From Gonapodya prolifera JEL478 (Eukaryota > Monoblepharomycota > Monoblepharidomycetes > Monoblepharidales > Gonapodyaceae): 64,000 bases of DNA. Where the stretch lies: contig KQ965792.1 of assembly GCA_001574975.1 (NCBI GenBank), positions 70,919 through 134,918 on the forward strand, given 5' to 3'. The translations under genes were made by a program, and so were the position numbers. The notes under the pieces were generated by a model, which saw only the letters and a program-made list of their open reading frames with translations, did not search any database and was not told the origin of the DNA. Numbering within the stretch: the first letter of the stretch is position 1; each line of letters starts with the position of its first letter. Below are positions 33,349 to 44,561 of the stretch, piece by piece.

Positions 33349-35412
33349 ATGAAGTCGAGCGAGTCCCCGTCGTTTCGCGTTTCCTCCGACGAAGATGTAG
33401 AAGCGGGACTTTCTGAAGGCAGACGACTCCTGGATGACGATCACGTGAGCAAATCCGACCTCGTCACCTGTCTGGTCCATTTTTCACGCGGGGACCTGAC
33501 GCGCTCCGCTCCACGTTTTGCGTGCTGCTGAAGCGCCAATCGTCGGACCACTCACTGCAGGAATCACCGACGCTGTCCCGCGCTTTCAACGGCATCGTAT
33601 CGCCGCTGACGGGAGCTTCGGACGGAACGCGGCCTGATAGGAATGGATTTCTCCCGCGGCGTTCGGTCGGATGGAAGACCAGAACAGTAACGGGACTCGT
33701 GGTGACGCTGGTGGCGTTCGCGTTGGCCCTGTTTTGGGTCTCCCTCACGAGGATGTCAGCTCCGGAAGGTGTACGACCCACGCCACCATCCCAGCGCACC
33801 GTGATTCTCATTTCGCTCGACGGATTCCGGGCGGAGTATTTGTCGAGAGGACTGACCCCGAACTTGCAAGCGCTCGGTATGCCCATTTATGTGTCTTCCG
33901 AGTTATGTTCAATCTCCTTACCTTCCGTGCTCAAGTCGCTTCTGGCGTGCGTGCCCCGTATATGCTCCCCTCCTTCCCTACTGAAACGTTTCCCAACCAC
34001 TACACCCTCGTCACGGGCCTGTACCCCGCGCGGCACGGGATTGTCGCGAACGAGTTCTACGATCCAGACGCCAAGCGGACATTCTCGTACGTCAACGCGA
34101 GCGACAATAAAGAGGAAATGTGGTGGGAGGGCGGAGAACCCATCTGGATTGCGGCGGAGAGAGGGGGACTGCGGAGTGCATGCATTATGTGGCCTGGTGA
34201 GGTTCGTGTGTGGACTGGTCAAGTGCGCCCCCTCGCTCAATAGATCAAATATCCGTGAGAGTAGGCTCGGAGGCTCCGCACAAGGGACGCGTTCCGTCTT
34301 ACATCGTTCCGTATCAGTCACATGTTTCCGTTGCTAGCAAGGCGGAAATCGTGTTGGGCTGGTTGGCGCTGGATCCACCCAAACGACCGAGCTTGATAAC
34401 GTGAGTTGGGGCTGACCGTACCTGGTTTTCTACGATTGACGCTACGATCACTCAGCCTCTACGTCCCAGAGGTGGATTCCATGGGCCACACAGTTGGTCC
34501 AGACGATGCACTCGTACGTAATGGCACTCTCACCGCGACGTTTTCTACTCGAGCCCCTAATATTCTACGGGCAGCTCAATACTACTCTGGTCGAAGTCGA
34601 CGGTGAATTGGGCAAGCTCTTCGACGCCGTTGACCAACGAGGATATGGCGATAGGGTTGACACGGTCATCGTAAGTTGTGGCTCCTCTACTCCAAGCTGT
34701 CTAAGAGTGTTCATAATAGCTTTACTTTGGGGCTTGAAAACAGGTGTCTGACCACGGGTAAGTGTTACGTCAAATTATCTGGGCCAACGTAGTCCTTCAC
34801 CATCCCTATCTCAGAATGGCTTCCACGTCACTCGACCGTGTCATCTACCTGTCCGATTTCGTCAAGATTGATCCGAGCTGGATCATCAGGCTGAATCCGC
34901 TGCTCTTCTTATACCCCCCCGACGAGAGCAGTGAGTATTGCCCAAGCCTCTCGCCGTGCCGTCACTTGTTTACCCGAGCGAACCAATACCCAGCCTTGCG
35001 ACAACTCCACACCGCTCTAACGAACGCTTCCAAAAGCACAGATCCGCCTTTATTCTCCGTCTGGCTCCGCGACGAAATCCCCTTCCCCTTCCACTACCGC
35101 AACAACTCCCGCATCCCGCCTCTGCTCCTGGCCCCTCGCGTGGGGTGGCTCTTTGGCACGTCCCGCGACGAGCACGAGCACGGGGGGTGGTTCCCGCTGG
35201 GCATGCACGGGTACACGAACGAGGACGACCGCATGCGAGCGATATTTTTGGCAAAGGGACCGAGATTTCGGAAGGGGGCCGTGGTCGAGCCGTTTGCAAA
35301 TGTCGACGTGTATGGTCTTGTGGCGGGGTTGTTGGGGATTGAGGGTATCGTGCCCCCGAATAATTCGACGGATTGGAGAAAGGTGTTTGGGGATGTCGTG
35401 CTGTTAGACTGA
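33349..35412 (+). CDS. ectonucleotide pyrophosphatase/phosphodiesterase (ENPP/Npp-like)
   Basis: Type II membrane enzyme that hydrolyses nucleotide phosphodiester or pyrophosphate bonds outside the cytosol. Exon 1 (33349-33444, MKSSESPSF) is the cytosolic tail. Exon 2 carries the single span VVTLVAFALALFWVSL and then VILISLDGFRAEYL, the first metal aspartate. Next come PSFPTETFPNHYTLVTGLYP with the nucleophilic Thr, and HGIVANEFYDP. Later exons hold LYVPEVDSMGHTVGP (Asp and His ligands), a 14-nt micro-exon at 34744-34757 encoding VSDHG (Asp-His ligands), and GMHGYTNEDDRMRAIF (last His). The two-zinc site therefore appears complete. The final residues are FGDVVLLD. About seven short introns; some internal junctions are approximate. 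Yeast NPP1/NPP2 are the nearest functional analogues. Confidence 0.85.
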
Positions 35413-37162
35413 GCTTCATGTTCTTGTTGGTTCACTGTTGTTGTATTGAGTTCACATAATGGAACTTTCGCGGAGAAGACTTTGGATGATTCTGATAACG
35501 AGGGGGCAGTGCTGAGCAAGGTTGAACGGGCGAAGAGGGTACGTAGTGATTATGACGAGTAGATGGTATTCAGTTGACTACAGTTGGGTAATGGATGATG
35601 AGATGCGAACTTCTTGCGACCACCGAACGGAAAGCAGACCGAGGGTGGACCTCGCGAGCCCTTTCAAACGCTCTGTCTTCTCAGCAAACAGTGGAACAGT
35701 TGCAAATTGTGTGGACATCTGTATATTAACTTCAAAGCGTGCGACGATATATCGAAACTACAGCGCGACCCGTTCGCCGACGACACCCGTTTATTCGGAA
35801 GAGTGTGGCCGCCCTGCCCGCGTGGAGGACGGTCACATGGTGCTTCATCCCACTGCGCCGAGACACACAGTACAAAATACCGGACCGGCATCCAATCGCC
35901 GAATGGCGCGGATAGTGGTGGAGCATCAGCAGTAGATACGTGCTCGCAGTCCTGCGCAGCTCCTTCCGTCTCGGCTGTCTGGGCGTCCGCATCGGAGAAC
36001 TGGTACCAATACCAAACCGGCATCCATCGCGAACAGCGAAGATAGGGGTGGAGCATCAGCAGCAGACCCGGGGACGATGGACAGTCTCGTCGCGAGATGA
36101 AAGAAGCTGGCTTTAAGCCCCTGCGGGGACAGGGGGGGAGATGGAATTGGGCAAAGCGTGCGCTTTTTAAAGGCCACCACAATTGGGCCGCAGCGCTGAA
36201 TTTGCTGAATGGGTCGGAATGAAGGAATTGGAGAAATGGAAGCAAAGAAAATTAGTTCATCTATGAACACTTTTACATCTGGTTTTCTGTGCAGAGATCT
36301 GGCGTTCACTGTGAGTCAATGACTTCAGTGGCTGCGGCCCAATTGAACCACCCCTCATTGACTTTGGTGGGGTTCGCCCTATCCCGTTCTCGTCTGGAAT
36401 GAGAGCACCGCGAGACAGGACTCTGTCGCGAAACAAATCAGCAATCTGCACACACATTCTCCATCGACAATGGAGCGCGTGTCCTTGTAGCGGACGAGGT
36501 GGCATGGTGTTGCATCTGCTTGGAGAATTGATGGTGGAAGTGGACTGGTCGAATCGAGGTTTCGGTTGGACTCCAGGTGCGTTTTGTTGGGGTGCCTTGC
36601 GAGCGGTGTCCACGTCGTGCACCTCGGAAACACTGTCGTCTCATCATCTGGTGAGACGGTGGTGGCTGACAGCTCGCAGTTGACACGCGTAGTGGATAAT
36701 TGTGTATAGTGGCTTAAAGAGAAATACAACCAAGCTTCGTCTGAATACTATTCTTCTCCATAAATAAAGTGCTCTCTTCTTAGGGGACGAGATGCAGAGA
36801 CAGAGAGCTCGCCTGTCACAATTTGCCTCTGTTTGTTGAAATGATGGAGTGTTTTAAAGGGCTCGCGGGGTCTACACTAGTGTTTGCCGCTTTCCGGTTG
36901 GTGGTCGAATGAAGTCCCCATCGCATCATCGGTTACCCAACCGTTGCACCTCGTGCCCCTTACACCGTCTCTTATTTGGCCTCAAAAACAAACATATCAC
37001 GCATTTTAAGTCCATATAAATAGCCACGCAAGGTCGACTGATGAGTACACGTTCTTGTTCCAACCAATCACAGCTTGTTCGCGCCGGGCCTTGTCACCGA
37101 AACAGAACGATTCAACGATTCAGAAAATATACCACCAATTACGAAACCACAAACCACAAAAC
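35413..37162. other. 1.75-kb intergenic region with a two-unit repeat
   Basis: No gene recognised on either strand. A block of about 60 bp occurs twice, at 35877-35938 and 36011-36071 (shared ACCGGCATCCA, GTGGAGCATCAGCAG), 134 bp apart. Pieces between them also look related, so this is a short degenerate tandem repeat. Confidence 0.5.
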
Positions 37163-38523
37163 TCACAGAACCTGTGCAAAGAACCGCGCCGCAACCGTGA
37201 CGGCCTCCTCGGTGCGCTGCCTGTTGACGGGGTTGCTGAAGTCGGCGGAGGCGCCGCACCAGCCGTGGGGCATGTCATCGCTGAAAGTAGCAGCAGCGTT
37301 TTGTTAGCCTCTTGTGAGTTGATTTGGACCATGCCAGGAAGATGACTCACAAGCGCTGGTGAACGACAACGTCGCCGAACCGCTTCTTCAGCACGCCAAA
37401 GTACTCGGTCTGTGGGGGGTAGGGGTGGGGGTGGGCCGAAACCGAAACCAAGCAGGTCTGTACTCCACTCCACTCTCCAAACCCCCGCCGCTTCCTCACC
37501 AGATCCGGCTCGCCCTGCGAAGGCAACAGGCACAGGGGCATCTGGACGGTCTCGGCGTCGGACGGCTCGGTGAAGGACTGGTGGAACAGCGCTCCACCGA
37601 CGAGCTCCGAGTTACCGAACTCGGCAGAGGCCTTGACGGCTTGCTTGGCGCCCCAGCAGAATCTGAGTGTTGGGGAGATGGGTCAGGGGACGGAAGAGCG
37701 GTGAGCGTGGCGCTGTGAACGTACCCGACAATGCCGACTAGGATTTGGTGCGGGCTTTTGGGGTCAACAAACGAGGCAAGGAAGATAAAAGCGAAGTGCT
37801 CTCACATTTCTCCGCGCCGAGGTTGGTCTTTGCCCACTGGATGGTGTTCTTGATGTCCTTACCGACAACTTCCCAGGGCGCCTGGTTGGTGACGTGCTTG
37901 ATGAGTGCTTCGAACCCGTCCTTGGGAGGGAAGTCACTGAAAACGTAGACGTGATGATGGCAATCAGCACCACATCATGAGAAGCAGACGGAACAAGGGC
38001 CAAGGGGACAATGACATTTACCGAATGTCCCATGGGTTTCCGTGGAAAACGTCGGGGAAGATGACGGTGACGCCCGTCGCCTTGGCCAGGTTGTCGGCGA
38101 CTTGCCTGGGGTTGGGGTGAACCTAAAAAGAGTTGAAGAGGTATGTTCCCTTGAGATCCAAGAATCGCCAAAAAAAACAATCGAAGGGTTCTACGCACAC
38201 CAAAGACATCGTAGATGCCGATGATGGCAGCTGGAGATGTGTGATTTGACGGGTGTCATGTCTTCCATTTGTTGCCGCAACAAAAGTCGCGTGAACTCAC
38301 CCTTTCCCTTCGGGGCGCTCTCCGGGGTCACGTAGAGGTCGAATCCGTATCCATCGACATTGTGGAGCGTCTTTCCAACGGGGACGTACTCGGACGTGGG
38401 CTATTTGTTTTCGTGGGTTGGATTACGTGAGATTGATACCGGGGGTCGGCGGCACCGCGATGAACTCTCTCTTTACCTTGAAGTTTGGGCTCGCCGGCAC
38501 GCGGCAGCAGTCGGCCGACGTCA
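37163..38523 (-). CDS. dienelactone hydrolase family protein
   Basis: Alpha/beta hydrolase of the DLH family. Minus-strand exons in order: SADCCRVPASPNFK; TSEYVPVGKTLHNVDGYG, FDLYVTPESAPKGK; AAIIGIYDVFG; VHPNPRQVADNLAKATGVTV then FPDVFHGNPWDIR; DFPPKDGFEALI, then WEVVGKDIKNTIQWAKTNLG; FCWGAKQAVKASAEFGNSEL; a segment with SQGEPDLV; TEYFGVLKKRFGDV; and DDMPHGWCGASADF, ending AARFFAQVL with TGA at 37163-37165. The catalytic triad is visible: Cys in FCWGAK, Asp in EPD and His in MPHGW. Fungal members of this type are mostly uncharacterised cytosolic hydrolases. Many introns of 45-70 nt. The first coding exon (a few codons upstream of 38523, perhaps MTLDTS near 38650) is not certain. Confidence 0.75.
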
Positions 38524-38659
38524 GCTGTCAAGTTTTGGCGGAGGTAGCCACAGGAATGGCGCGGAAGAAACGAATGGAAAGTCAGATGCGGCTTCAACCA
38601 TGCCGTTCGGATGGCCCGCGAGAAAACGCACAGATGTGTCGAGGGTCATGATGTGGGGA

Positions 38660-39245
38660 GATTCAACACAGAGGTGCGACGGGGATGGGTTCGCAGATGG
38701 TAGATGGCAGATGGATGTGTTGGAGAGTCCGCGGGGTTGGGCGGCAAATTGGCCTCCGCCAATCGGTCTCGATGGACTTCTTTCAGTTGCCTGCCATTGC
38801 ATTTCACATCTGTATCAAATTAATTAATTACATCTTAAACTTACTTCCCGACACACCGTGATTAGATCTCTGCATACATAACCAAGTGCTCGACACTGCA
38901 ACCCTCGTCACATGATCCATTCACGCTTTAGAACTCACACTGAGTCGGGTTACCTCGTGCTCGCCCCGACGAGTTCCTGAACCACTCATGGTTGGTGAGC
39001 TCACAACCGGCTCAACCCTTGGCAAAACTTCCCGCACACACTTGCACTTCTGGAGCACGCTCGGCCCGGCGCCCCAGCTCCCGCTGATGCTCAAAACGGT
39101 CTTTGCGCGCACCTGCACCTGCACGAGCACGAGAGGATCGACACGGATGGCGTCTGAGAGTTTGCGATGGGGGATGGCGAGTGGACGGGCGATGGGGTGA
39201 GTTTCGTAGGGGCAGGGGGAAGGGGCAGGAGGGTGGTAAGATGCG
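38660..39245. other. intergenic; no confident gene
   Basis: A long minus-strand open frame (38921-39499) exists, but its sequence follows a local repeat and has no family resemblance. AT-rich around 38815-38850. Confidence 0.35.
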
Positions 39246-39584
39246 GAATCATGGTGCTGGACGAGAGGTGTGAATGGCACCGAGTGGTCGGTAGGACAGG
39301 GTTGTTGCGATGCAAGGCAGCCCAAGTCGAATCGTGAGGAGAGATTGTCGCCAAGAGTGGAGGGACTGACCATCCGCGGGACCACGCGATACGAGCGCAC
39401 TTTTCCGTCGTCGTCGATGGGAACTCGGACGCGGTGCTGGACGAAGCATGAAGTCGGGCATTTCGGGTCAGGTTGGGAGGTAGTCAGAGATTTGTCCATC
39501 GAGTGGCAGGACTGGCCCGAGGACCAAACGACGACACGAGCGCACTTTTGTTTTGATAGGGAATCGGGCGCGGTGCTGGACTAG
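39246..39584. repeat. degenerate tandem repeat, two to three units
   Basis: ACGAGCGCACTTTT, then GGAACTCGGACGCGGTGCTGG at 39391-39434 recurs as ACGAGCGCACTTTT, then GGAATCGGGCGCGGTGCTGG at 39535-39580 (144 bp apart). A weaker copy (GGTGCTGGACGAG) lies near 39254. There is no coding function. Confidence 0.6.
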
Positions 39585-39683
39585 GCTAGGCACGCTGGGT
39601 TTCGACCGATGATTTCACTCTCTTCGTCACCGTCGGGATCGACCACTTCCATCTGACTGCTGACTGCTCTGTGCTGACACTGC

Positions 39684-40322
39684 GTGAATACTAGGACACG
39701 AATCACCGTGGAGGAAATCGGACCACACGCGTTGGCCGATTTGTTGGACCCGCTCCCACCGTCACCCTCCTCGACCTCCTCCTCGACACCAGACACATCT
39801 GCAATGCCCTCGACCTCCGCACCAGACACGTCTGCACCACCCACCACGACCGCCTCCTCCACCTCTACCACACCACCACCCCCAACCGTCCACCTCTTCG
39901 ACGTCCGCGAACCGTACGAGTGGGAATCAACCGGCGTCATCCCGGGGGCGGTCCTTACCGGGACACTGACGGACGACATCAAGTGGGACGAGGTCATTCC
40001 AGGGATCGACAAGGAGAACGACGTCATTGTCGCGTACTGCAAAGTAGGCGTAAGGAGTTTGCATGCAGGTGTGTACGTGGGGGGGGGTTGATTGTGCGAG
40101 TTGAGAGAGGAGGAGAGGAATAGTGACGAGCCCCGCTCCAACCACGGTCCCCCGCCCCCCGACTCCCGCCACCCGCCCCCGACGTACGTGCGCACCACAG
40201 CTGCGACGCTGCAAGGATCCGGGTTCAAGCGTGTCAAGTCGCTACGCGGTGGGATCATCGGGTGGGTTGGCAGCGGGTACGAGCTGGAGCGGGTCGAGCT
40301 GAGCGATAGCGGGGAGGAGTAG
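39684..40322 (+). CDS. rhodanese-like (sulfurtransferase) domain protein
   Basis: Single rhodanese domain with a Ser/Thr/Pro-rich insert. The frame starts with ITVEEIGPHALADLLD, then a ~45-residue low-complexity insert, then VHLFDVREPYEWESTGVIPG, IKWDEVIPGIDKENDVIVAY and the active-site loop CKVGVRS, whose Cys would carry the persulfide. An intron with donor GTGTGT after SLHA and acceptor ACCACAG precedes AATLQGSGFKRVKSLRGG and IIGWVGSG. The stop is at 40320-40322. The true start lies upstream: no in-frame ATG is present near 39684 and a CTAG acceptor at about 39692-39695 suggests a spliced first exon that I could not identify. The domain resembles fungal cytosolic thiosulfate sulfurtransferases. 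Confidence 0.75.
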
Positions 40323-40489
40323 AGGCATGGGTAGTTTAGAATACGAAATAAGTAGAATGGGGGTAATGTGAAGTCACGTGGAAAGTCGGAAAATCGTTCG
40401 CGCGGTCGTCGGGCAATCGGGGCCCTCTCAAAACATAAGCACCCGCCGGCTGCCACGTAAACCCAATTCCCCCTCTATCCAGCGACACG

Positions 40490-42529
40490 ATGAGCGAGCT
40501 CACGCTTGAAAAGAGCGAAGAGCGTCCCACATCATCGTCATCGCACTCGCTCACGTCGCTTTCATCCTCACGCTTTCCAAGCTCAAGCTCCGGTGTCTTG
40601 GCGCATCTCAAGCGCATCGCTCCCCCTCACCTGCCATCCTATAGGGGACCCTACAGCGTGGCCGTTCACGACATCGAAATTCCCTACTCTGCCTTACCCG
40701 ATGCCATATCCACCACCTCGCCGCCCCTCGTACAGACCTACGACCCCACGCTGCTCGACACCTCGCTGTTCCCCAGCTCGAACACGTACACAGCCGACAC
40801 CGTATCCACACAGTCGGTGTTTCTGCGCGTCTTTTATCCCTCCACAGGGACGCGACGAACCACACCCAGGCAGAAGCTGCGCAAACCGTACTGGCAGCCA
40901 AGCGTCAACTACGCACGCGGGCTGGCAACGTTCGCAAAGATGCCAAACTGGGTTGCCTATGTCGGGATATACCCCGTGTTCTCCTTCGCCACCGTACCAG
41001 CGACAGTCGACGCCGACCTCCTCAACCCTCCCGCCACCGACGACGGAGCGAAAGACGCCTTCCCCGTCGTGGTTTTCTCCCACGGCCTGGCGGGCAACAA
41101 GACAATGTACTCGGACCTGTGTGGCGAAATGGCAAGTCGAGGGTCTGTCGTTGTCGCGATCGAGCATCATGATGGGACGGCGACGGCAGCGGATTTGGCC
41201 GGGGGGGATGTTATTTACGTGAGTGTCGAGCGAAGCGAGAACCGAGGCCTAGGCGCGATAGCGCTGACCGAGGACTCTTTCGCGGAGTGTGGATCGTATT
41301 GACTGTGACAGGACCACGACCATCTTCTCTTTCTGACCTTTTGCCTGCTCCTGACTCCACACACCACACACCCTCCGGCAGTACCACCACCCTACCTGGC
41401 CCGACTCGAACCACGCCGCCAGCTTCTCCTTCCGCGGCAACCAGATCCAGCGGCGCGTGCGGGAGGTGCACGCCGCGCTGTGGGCCGTGTGGGCGCTGAA
41501 CACCGGCACCACTCCCGGTTCCGGTTCCACATCCACTGCCACTTCCACCGTGAGACACCCCTTGGCGGCCGCGAACCTCCTCGAGGGAACGACGGGGTCG
41601 GAGTTCGACTATGCGCAGTTCAGGGGACGGTTGGATCTGGACCGGCTCGTCATGGCGGGTCATTCTTTCGGGGGCGCCACCGTGATGGCCGTGCTTGCCG
41701 GGCAGGACTATCTTCACTCGGACTCTTCATCCCCTACACCTTCCACCGACGATGCCCCATCCCCACCCACTGCGAAGGCCACGCCAAAGGGATGGCTTGG
41801 CCTGGGCCCCACCGTCCGCTTCACCGCGGCCATCGCGTACGACCCATGGATGTTCCCTGTGGGCCGGTCACCCTCCGCCTCCGTGCCCATCCTGTCCATC
41901 AACTCGGAGACGTTCCACTGGGCGGATAATCTGCGGCGGTTGCGGCATTTGTTCCCCGTTTCTGATGCGGGCAGTGATGGGGAGGGGGGGAAGGATGGGG
42001 GGAAGAAGACGCTCACGACGAAGACGAAAGTGACCCCTCAGGCCATGGACATGCCACAGTTTGTGCACCCGCTGGATCTGCCCAGGGACGGGCCGTGGCC
42101 GGCTGCGAATCCGGCGTCGCGGTTTTTGACGTTGGTGGATACCAGGCATCATGTGAGTTCTTTCTCTTGAGATTGTGAGAAGAGTTGTCAGGGTTTCTAA
42201 TACTCCCCTTTTCCCTCTTTTGCCCCGTACCTTCGGCTTTCTCTCCACCCGACCCACCACCGTCCACCATACATTCCCACCACCCGTTCTCACCCTCCCA
42301 GTCCTTCTCCGACATCCCCGTCATCGCGCCCTCTCTCGCACGGCGCATGAACATGTCCGGCACACGCGACCCCGTCGAAGTCGCGTCTCAAATCGCCCGC
42401 ATCACCGCGCGATGGCTGGGGTCCATCCTTCCCGGCACGACGGGGTTCGTTGTCGCGCCTTGGGAGACTACGGAGGATAAGGAGCAGGACGTGCTGGAGG
42501 GCGTGGATGCGACTGCGGTCGAGGTGTAG
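40490..42529 (+). CDS. PAF-acetylhydrolase-like phospholipase A2 (group VII/VIII type)
   Basis: Three exons in exact phase, 40490-41218, 41382-42152 and 42302-42529, 575 residues. Serine hydrolase of the PAF-AH p-II family, which removes short or oxidised acyl chains from phospholipids. Seen: VFLRVFYPSTG near the N-terminus, the oxyanion region VVVFSHGLAGNKTMYSDLC, ASRGSVVVAIEHHDG, the nucleophile elbow LVMAGHSFGGATVMAV (GHSFGG), the aspartate strand AIAYDPWMFPVG, and the His in VDTRHHSFSDIPVIAP, which is created by the last splice. The enzyme looks complete. Inserts before and after the nucleophile (Thr/Ser-rich, and Gly/Lys-rich near residues 430-460) are fungal-type disordered loops. A leading Ser-rich 40 residues gives no obvious signal peptide, so a cytosolic location is likely. 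The start at 40490 is the first ATG after the upstream rhodanese gene (167 bp). Confidence 0.85.
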
Positions 42530-42791
42530 AGTGTTAGATGGCGGCGGTGGAGGTGTAGAGTGGTGATGTGAGAGGGTAGATTTTATGCATAGAGATACCG
42601 CATTTTGTTGACTTCTTTGTCACGGCATTTTGTGATTGGCGGATTCGAGAATTAATCAAACGTCTGGTCATTTTCAGTCCCATCAGTGCCTGTCATTGAA
42701 TGTCTCTTTCAGTTTTAGTCTTCACCCAAGTTCGCATCTCTTAATCCCGACAACATACATACACACCCCTTCCCACACGACCCGCTGCCCA

Positions 42792-44561
42792 ATGCGACAC
42801 CCACACCCACACACGCTCGCATCCCTGCGCATGCGGCTGCCACGTTCGCCCTCAACGCACGCAAAGCGGCGATCCACCACGCTTTCCCACCAGAAACCCA
42901 TTCCAAACCCGATCGAGGCCCCGCAGCACCCGATGGCCGTGTACGTGCACTGGCCGTGGTGCACTCAGTGAGCGACTCGCTTTTTGGCCTGTTTGGATGT
43001 TTGCGGCGGTCAATTTAAAGACGTACATAACTAGAATCTGCACCTTCTGCAACTTCAACAAGTACCTCAAACCGTCTGCACAAGAGTCCGACTCACTCGC
43101 CACCAAAATGAAGGACGCGATCTTGTCAGAGCTCGCGATGACACTCACGGGCGCCGATGTCGCTGATTACCTAAGGTACACACCAAAGCGTCCACTCCGC
43201 CGCCCATCTCGCGACGCCGACGAGTCCCCAACTCCCGTGCCGCTCCCCACCTCCACGCCTTTGACCATCAAGTCCGTCTACTTCGGCGGCGGCACGCCGT
43301 CGCTCGCTCCTGCACACATTGTTGCTGGCGTGCTGGACTTGCTTTCTCGCATGTGCCGCATAGCCACGGACGTCGAAGTAACGGTCGAGGGGAACCCTGG
43401 CGTGCGTGTTCCGTTCACGTTCTGCCGCTCCGCCGCTGCTGCTGGACCCTACTTCGTGCACAGACTTTTCCCCGCGCCCACCTCGCCACTTTGCGTGCAG
43501 CGGGCGTCAACAGGATCTCGCTCGGGGCTCAGACGTTCCACGACGGCACGTTGGCGATGCTGAACCGGAATCACACCGTGAGCGATACACTGCACACAGC
43601 GGAGGATGTGTGGAGCGTTTTTGATATGGTGGAGCACCCGCGGCCACCTTCAGCATCGTCGCCTCGTGCGCCAGTATTGAGCGTCGACATGATGACAAAC
43701 CTTCCACGACCGCAGGGCGGCGACGTACCCTCGCCGACTTTGGAAGCAGAACTGGCGGCCGCAGCAGCTCTTCGGCCGCATCACATGAGTGTTTATGAGC
43801 TCACGCTTGAGCGAGGGACCAAGTTGTGGGAAGAGGTTGAGCGAGGGACTGTCGACGTCGATCGAGGAGAGGACGTGAGAATTCGGACATGGGAAGCGGT
43901 TGCCAAGGTTCGTCCTATTCTACTCCTAAAAGGGATTCACCTCACTCTGCATTTGAAGCATCTGGGCTCCCACGGCTACACCCGCTACGAGGTGTCCTCC
44001 TACGCCAAACTTCCTTCCGGAGCGTCACTCACTTCCTCCTCTCCCTACGAGTGCGGGCACAACAATTGGACATGGCGCGGTGGAGACTACATTGGTGTTG
44101 GGCCTGGTGCCCACGGGCGGGTCACAGTACCCACTGAGCGGGACGGCGCGGTAAGGTTTCGGACGTATAGGACCTTGGACCCTGCTGGGTGGTTGCGTGA
44201 TGTGGGGACGAGCGGACACGGGTGAGGTTTGACTCCTGGAAGCGAATTCTTTTGTCGCTTACCGTGCACTTTTGGGTCAAGCACACGTCTCGTCACACCA
44301 CTTTCCCGGGCCACGTCAGTCCATGAACTCATTGTTCTCGGTCTACGCACATCGCGTGGGGTGTCTTCCGACGACGTCGTGGCCTTTGTGCCAACAGCGG
44401 GTGCTCACATCCTCGCTGACCACCTTGACTTGGCGGCGGTGCGGCGGTGTGTGGAAGGTGGGCTTTTGGTGGTAGACGAGAAAGACGGGGGAATGACCAT
44501 CCGGTGTACGGAGAAGGGGTTGGCGGTGGGAGATGGGCTGGTTGGAGAGATTGTAAAGTAG
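42792..44561 (+). CDS. HemW-like radical SAM protein, probably mitochondrial
   Basis: Homologue of bacterial HemW and animal RSAD1, heme-handling radical SAM proteins often mis-annotated as oxygen-independent coproporphyrinogen oxidase. The start MRHPHPHTLASLRMRLPRS is Arg-rich and lacks acids, like a mitochondrial presequence. AVYVHWPWC is followed by an intron (42968-43034) that splits the cluster motif; joined it reads CTQICTFCNFNKY, so the CxxxCxxC [4Fe-4S] site is complete. Then YFGGGTPSL, EVTVEGNPG, an intron to TFPRAHLATLRAAGVNRISLG, then AQTFHDGTLAMLNRNHT, LSVDMMTNLPRPQGG, HHMSVYELTLERGT, YEVSSYAK, HNNWTWRGGDYIGVGPGAHG and the C-terminal HELIVLGLRTSRGV winged-helix part. It ends GDGLVGEIVK. 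Some late intron edges are approximate. Confidence 0.85.
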
